Source of the DNA: Eremophila alpestris peregrina
Lineage: Eukaryota > Chordata > Aves > Passeriformes > Alaudidae
Assembly: GCA_009792885.1 (NCBI GenBank)
Contig: WMCF01000006.1
Span: 3,732,037 to 3,796,036 of the forward strand
Length of the DNA stretch: 64,000 nucleotides
Reading direction: 5' to 3'
Notes under the pieces: generated by a model
Told to the model about the DNA's origin: nothing
Databases searched by the model: none
The model's input: only the letters and a program-made list of their open reading frames with translations
Position numbers and translations under genes: made by a program
Part shown: positions 57,601 to 64,000 of the stretch, in pieces
Layout of the letters: each line of letters opens with the position of its first letter
Position numbering within the stretch: the first letter of the stretch is position 1

Positions 57601-60600
57601 CCCATGAGTGCTTCATAAATAGCTAATTCTGAGTTACTAAGAATTACAGTCATGTTTCTGTTTGCATTGGACAGACATATACCAGGGCTTTCATGCCTGG
57701 CATCTTTGCTGCTTCTTACAGAGACACTTCTCATTTATATACAGAAATAATGAGACAGAAAAATGTTAAAAGGATTGCCTGAAAGCTGCAGATCACTTCT
57801 GGCAGTAATTATTTATCTGTCCACCATTTTGTCTGCCTATATTTTATTCTCTCTCAGTCTATGCATAACAAGAAATTAGCAGAATAAAAGCTGCTTATTT
57901 TGAACTTACAATGCTCTCTTTGGAGTGGTACACAAGCAAGCTGCAAAGTGTAGGACATATGCACATGCTACACTTGGTAATCTTTTGGTGTTACTTTATC
58001 TACATGCATCTGATTGCTTTCCTAATAGAATGGATCAGGGTTCCCTCCCAAATGAAAGAGATAATGGGAAAATTGTTTGAGATGTTGTAATGAAAGCAAA
58101 TATATCTTTAGCAGAGTGGGTTAAGCATGAGTACCTTGTGTGCTGTTTCTTTCACCTGTAAAGTACAAATTTTGCACTAACAATTAATTAGCATTTTACA
58201 GAGTCAACATTAACTAAATATCCTTGACATATTCCCCAAGAGAGGATAATGCCATTAACCTCTTTTACAGTTGAGGAAACACTATTGGATTAGCATTGTG
58301 ACTCCATTGACTTCTGTGGAGCTATTCCATATTTACACTAGCAGAAATAACACTAACTTTAGTCCTTGATATAAGAAGTCATTTGTTCATGGTTATCTAG
58401 TCACAAAGCTGCACGCTCAGGATGAGAAACTGAAAACATTCCTTTACTGCCATAGTAAGATTTTCTACTGATATAGCATCTATAAACCTTTATCTGGGAT
58501 ATTTAAAAAAACCAAAACAACACACCACCACAGAATCTTACGTTTTTCTCCTATTTGTGTCTAGAAACAATTGTTGTGTCTAGAAAGGTCTGCATCCTGT
58601 GAAAATAAATGAACAGCAATAATTTTTTTATAAACTTCTGCTTCCTCAGAAATGTGGATTTTTTTCTGAGTAAATTTAACAACAGAAAAGAACGATGGGC
58701 TTCCTAAGACTGCCAGTGAGCAAAGAATGTAAGTTAAAGGTCTTTTTATATGCAAATACTTATCACATTTGGGGGGGATTTCTTATTTTCTCTCTCTCCC
58801 TCTCTTTATTTTTTTAATTGAAACTGAAAGAACACGGGGACATCAGTTACTTCAATTTACTTATGAATATCCAGAGTTCACTTTCACCTTCCAGAGGGCC
58901 AGTGCTACCTGCCAGCATTTGAGGTCTGGAGTAATGTGGGAGTCTGCTCACTTCTCTAGACAGAAAGCTCTACAGAATTTAGGGGGTCTACACTATTTCT
59001 GATGAAATTGGAAATTTTTTTGCAACATGTGTTCACTCCCAAATAACTGGTGGCAACAGCATTATTTCTGAAATGGTATAATAAAAATGCTTAAAATAAC
59101 AACTTTCATGTCTCCAGTTAAATTAGTTCTAATGTTAATTATAAAAATGCTCAGCTCTCATGTATGATGGACTTGCTGCAAGTGTGAGAACTAGAGCTGA
59201 TATTCAGCCTTACAGAGAGGATCACTGCCAAGCTTCTTCCCTAAGCCCCATTCAGAACAAGGCAAAAGTCCCACTCATTATTCCTCTTTCAGGGACTGGC
59301 CCTTATGCACTGGCTGGTGTCACCTCACCACATCTCAGTGGTACCCTGAGAACTCAAACTCCTCTTGAAACCAGGTCAGGAGGTAATTGTACCCAAATCT
59401 TGAGCATTCTAGATGAAATAGTGTCCCAGCAAATGCTGCCCCAATCTCTTACACCTCACCATTTATGCAGAATTTTTTTGACAACAAAAGACAACTGGGA
59501 GCTTGGAGCAGTTCTAGGATAAAGCAGTTCTCCCAGTTCAGAAACAAGAATTTTCATGTCCCCTGTCTTCAGAAAGTCTCATGGCTGCCACACTCTTCCA
59601 CAGATTTTCTTTTCAGATTTGGACAGAGCAAACAAGAACTGCTGCAACTCCTTCTGTATTCAGTGGGAACAATTCAGGTTGACTTCAATCAGATTGGTTC
59701 AGGCCCTTAATCTCCCTGAATGTACTGGAATTTGTACAAGCAGCAAACACTGATATTACCAGAGAAAAGAAGGATGACATAAAAATATTTCCAAACAGAA
59801 AAGATTTACAGGACAGTTGGAATTACAGCACATTTATTTTCTTTAAAGTTAATGAGCAGCATGACTCAATAATATTTGTATCTTATGCTTTTCATAAAGA
59901 TCTCAAGGCATTTCATAATCAATTAACAGCTCAAGCACGTCATCATTACACGACATTTTGCAATGAACCATTAGGAATTAATGTAGAGTAAGCTTTCCAT
60001 CATCACTAAACAAACTGCTACACAGCTAGGATCCATGCCAAGCAGGCTTTGAATTTTGAAATGAAGATTATACACATTCTCTGCAAGCAGAGGATAAGTC
60101 ACTGTACCAGGACTTTCTATTTGCCTCCTCCCAACCACCTGCAAATTTTTTATGTTTAACCATTTCTCTGTACTTTGGTGAGATTAAAAAAATCCAGTGC
60201 TCTGTGCTGCATTACCTTCAATTCAGATATTCAGATATCAAGATGGATCACAGTAAATGCAATATGGAGGAGTTACACTCCTGGATTGAAAATCAGTCCC
60301 TACAGTGATTTCATGTATTTCTGAAGCATTCCTTAACAGATCTGTGGGTCAAAAAATTCCAAATAAACTTTTGCTGCCTCCCCACAGGTCTTGCTACTCC
60401 TATTTTTTTCTGTTTAATAATTCTGGACGTATCCCTACCTCCTCAGACCGTACACAGTGAAGAGGGAGACAGCACCTCTGTAGATTTTTCCAAGCTGTTG
60501 TCAGACCTAGAAATGAAGTGCCTGGCCCTCACAGGTATTTTAGGGTAGCAGTTACACTCTGCTCATACTGCAGAGATAATGTCAGGATCTAAAATTCAAG

Positions 60601-61200
60601 CTTGCACCTAGACAGCTCCCTCGCCTGGCAATAGCGGGCTGTTCCTTCTCCACCTGCAGTACTCCGGCTTTCCCACTAATCTGCCCAGCAACAGTTTGTC
60701 CCTTCCTATCCGCAGCAGCAGTGTAAGCTCCGTGCTCCGGGATCAGCTGCAGCAATTCATAGTATGATTTACAAGGGAGGGAAAAAAAAAAAAGCTGCTT
60801 CTTCAAAGATTCCACTCTTTAGCTGTCTGACTTTTGGCCCCCACCCTGACAGCACCACACAGGATGTAACTTTTATAGCTGTTTAAGTGAGACGTGTTTT
60901 TGTGTAACACAGACAGCACACAGTCTATGATGAATCTTTTGCATGAGAGACATGGCAGTTTCCCCACTGTTATGCAAGACAATATGGTTTGATTGCTTCT
61001 GCCTCCTGTCAAGCCTCCAGCTGGAAACGTGTAATATGGAATGAAGCGCAGTAAAACAGATAACCACGTGCTGAGATAGTTAAAACAATACTGGAGTAAT
61101 TAAGGCTCTGTATCTGTATTAGAAACAAAATGAGCCCACTGTTTGGATTGATTAACACTGCAGGATTGTAAGGCTGCCAACGACACATCTCTGTACAAAG
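54632..61200. other. Intergenic, no gene recognised
   Basis: No coding exon or family repeat recognised. A slightly CpG-richer patch at about 60,590-60,760 stands out from the AT-rich background but gives no clear exon. Confidence 0.55.
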
Positions 61201-61204
61201 TAGA

Positions 61205-61345
61205 AGATGTGAGAGTCCAAGAGTTGCCCCAATGGGAAGATGTGAGTCGAGCTGTACCAGTTGTAAGAGTTACCAAGAGCTGTCCCAGTGTGAAGAGATA
61301 CCAAGAGCTGTCCAAATGGGGAGATGTGAGAGTCCGAAAGCTGTT
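61205..61345. repeat. Minisatellite, about five diverged units of 28-33 bp
   Basis: Successive units begin GATGTGAGAGTCCAAGAG, GATGTGAGTCGAGCTG, GAGTTACCAAGAGCTG, GAGATACCAAGAGCTG and GATGTGAGAGTCCGAAAG. Each is followed by a CCCA or CCAA-type segment. Confidence 0.8.
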
Positions 61346-61398
61346 CCAAAAGGAGGTCAACAGACCAGAAGTCTGGAAGTGCAGGGGCTGCACCCTGC

Positions 61399-61440
61399 AG
61401 GTTCCAGCCAGTTCCAGTTGGTTCCAGCTGATTCCAGCCT
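61399..61440. repeat. Short tandem repeat, about 10-bp unit
   Basis: Four imperfect copies of GTTCCAGCTG or GTTCCAGTTG in a row, next to the larger minisatellite. Confidence 0.8.
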
Positions 61441-64000
61441 CTTTTGCTCTTGATAGGCATGGCCCTTTGTGACAGAGGAGTGGCCCAGCCCCTCCATTAC
61501 ATACCGTGTTCACAACTGTGTCCTGCACACTTGCACACTGCCCTTTGACAGTAAAAGGTGCACACTGGGAATATTTGATTTATTTAGGGGTTTTTAGGAA
61601 AGATTCTCCCCCGAGCAGAAACAGGAAGAGAAAACTGTTCTTGCAGCAGCTATAGCAGCAAGCTACATAGTGACAGGTCGCTATATTTTTGCTAGTATGT
61701 ATTGTATTGTTATTATGCACTTGGAGCTCTAGCAAATGCAGCAACACCAAAGACTGAATTCTAGTGGCAGAAAAAAAATCTAGCCCCAACTGACTATATA
61801 AAACATGAGGAATTCCTCCTGTGCATGACACATTAAAAAAAAGCCAAGGGCTCGTTGTTTCCCTGCACCAAAAAATATTAGGTACTGCCTAGAAGAGCAG
61901 TACTGAACTGTGAGTTGTTCTTATTTATACTATATCTTGCAACCTGATTAAAAAAAAAAAAAAAAAAGAAAACTCAAACCAAACAACCTGCTCTGCTCCA
62001 GAGGGCTCAGAATCCAAGCAATGAAGTGAAGCTTACTGCTAGGCATCTGATCCATCAGTACTGTTCTTTTGCCCTCAGTACCCCATGACCTTATAGGGAT
62101 TGGTCTCCTCCTGTGTCCAACTGCACTTCTTTTACTCTCAAAAAGAGTCATTAATTCCTGTGTCTTTTGCAAAGTAATGGCCCCTCTTCCTTGGAGAAGA
62201 GATGCAGTCTGTGCACAGCTGTGAAGTTACACCCATAGCTGTGCACTCTCTGCAGTGTATGTGAGAAATGGGGAAAGGAAGCATAGAGTCCCTTTGGCTA
62301 CAAATGGGATACATGACAATAAAGGGAAAAAAAAACCCCAAACCTTCAAAAAGATCAAGGGAAAATGACTGAAACTATTCTATTCACAAGATATTCTGCC
62401 TCTCTTTCTTTTCCCCAGTGTTAATCACGCCTTGTCCTGTGTGCAGCCTTCATCTCTCTTTCTGATGAGGGAGATACTCCAGCAGCGTAGCCTTGCCCAA
62501 ACTGAGAATATTCTTACTTTGTCTCCCAAAGTGAATGTATCAATTGACCCAACTCATCATCTGGAAGTGGCTGTGTGTGAGCCAGCCCCAGCTTTCTGAG
62601 CTGTGAGCTGAGCAATGCTCATTGCTGTCAAGCTCAGCCCTTTCTCAGTGCTGAGCTGCAGAGTGATGGAGTGGCTGCAGACCTCCAGTAGCAGCTTTCC
62701 CAAAGAGCTACTCCTTCACACTCCCCTGGTGACACAGCAAATATGAAGGCTGCTCTACCCTCATTCCTTCTGCTTGATCAAAAACCAAAGCACTGCAGCC
62801 ATTATTTCTAGATAATGATTAACTCCAGAGGAAGGCATACCAGCACCAGCCATGGTCTTGTGCCCATGGTGCTGCTACCAAACTGCTTTGGATTAGGTTC
62901 AAGGCTGAGCTCTTCTGGGCCTGCTGGATACTCCTGATTAGTGTTTTTACCTAACAACTCACTGATAAGGATTTGAGTTTGAATGCAGCCCAGGACAGAA
63001 GGGCCCAGTTATTTAATTTGCCTTAAAGGTTTGAGCTTGTTTTCCCATGGAAGTGCCATAATATCAAAATGATAGATCACTCTGAATGTCTGTCCACTCT
63101 ATGTAGAATAATTGATATTCACAGGGACCTGAGAGAGTATGACTTGTAATTTAGTGATTAAGGTGGGGACTGGAGAAGGAATGGGGTTTCCTGTCTGTTC
63201 TCCAGGGAGCATATGAGTTTTAATTTACTAAGTATGTTATGGAAAGCTTAAGATGAATGCTAAGCAGGCAGTGCACAATGACACACACTTAAATTTGCTC
63301 ATAACACTATGTGGGGATGAACAGCTGTGGTAGAGGAGCACCTTTACCACTCACTTCTCCTGCGTGGATCACAATTGGATTCTTTTGAAGTGACTTCAAA
63401 CTGTGATCACTGCTCTGGGATAATCCACAGCTTTGGAGGATCAAGTGCAACCATACAGGTGTAGTGCAGTGAAGCAACTTCCTCTAATGAGTGAAGTGAG
63501 AGAACCAACATCTCCACGCTCCCTGGATGCAGAGTTTAAATCAGCTCCTGTTTCATTGCTCCTGGGCAACAATGTCAGGCCATGGTAAACTTCAAGGGTC
63601 CCTAAAGTGAAATTAAACCTATTTAAAGTTGTTGGGATGTTTTTTTAATGAGCTTCACCCATAACACTTAGCAAAAATAATTAATACAGTCTCCAGAAAT
63701 TAAAAGATTCCCATTATTTTCAGAGGGTCACAGATATAACTCCAAACCAACAATCTTCATTTTTAAGAATTGTTGATAAACTAGATTAGTCACACTTTTT
63801 AACAAAAATATTTTGTTTGGAAAGCACCATTTCTACAGAAGTGTGTGTGGGGTGTTTATGTGAAATTATCAATTTCAAAGCAGTTTCTATTAGGAAATAG
63901 TAAGAATCTTCATCTTTCCATATATTCAAATTAGAAATGTTTAATATCAATATGGTTTGCCATTTAATGATGAAACTCATAAAAAAATAAATTGAAGCAA
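61441..64000. other. Intergenic, no gene recognised
   Basis: Only low-complexity runs, such as an A18 tract at about 61,950-61,967. Nothing coding was recognised up to the window end. Confidence 0.6.

Noticed and set aside
60582..60815. 77-codon minus-strand open frame
   Set aside because: No recognisable family, no supporting splice partner; kept only as a CpG-patch observation.
47180..64000. SMCO4, the gene on the other side of CEP295 in mammals
   Set aside because: I looked for its short conserved reading frame and did not see it; it may lie beyond the window.

Overview
The window is vertebrate nuclear DNA, almost certainly avian. Many fragments are recognisable as CR1 (chicken repeat 1) LINE 3' ends, two stretches look like avian endogenous-retrovirus LTRs, and the genes have short exons in long introns. 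One LTR (about 47,428-47,962) resembles sequence I associate with songbirds, so a passerine is likely but not proven. Gene calls rest on exons joined by hand at splice sites in consistent reading frame and compared with remembered vertebrate proteins.

Left part (1-4,760, plus strand): the 3' end of a gene that fits TAF1D, the RNA polymerase I SL1 subunit that lies tail to tail with CEP295 in mammals. Three small in-frame coding exons end in a stop at 3,158-3,160, and a non-coding last exon carries an AATAAA. The introns hold a cluster of small nucleolar RNA genes: four or five H/ACA candidates and one C/D box RNA whose guide should pair with 28S rRNA.

Middle (5,840-46,850, minus strand): CEP295 (KIAA1731, the vertebrate relative of fly Ana1), a centriole protein needed for centriole-to-centrosome conversion. 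I could join 28 coding exons without a frame break into 5,628 nt (1,875 residues plus stop), from the MKRK start to the C-terminal ALMS motif. The protein is much shorter than the roughly 2,600-residue human one, mainly because the repeat-rich central exon is short. The intron at 16,757-17,609 hosts a same-strand scaRNA that I identify as SCARNA9 (mgU2-19/30). It has box motifs and guides for U2 G19 and A30, and an apparent CA microsatellite forms its GU-repeat element.

Promoter (46,500-47,170): a GC- and CpG-rich block with NRF1, E-box and CCAAT motifs. It contains an 11-copy GGGAA repeat over the presumed 5' UTR and a TATA box facing the other way.

Right part (47,170-64,000): no protein gene found. 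It holds CR1 pieces, an LTR, low-complexity runs, a small minisatellite and one striking artefact. At 54,560-54,597 the sequence is exactly the Tn5/Nextera mosaic end joined to its reverse complement, flanked by a 33-bp direct duplication. This is an untrimmed library adapter in the assembly.
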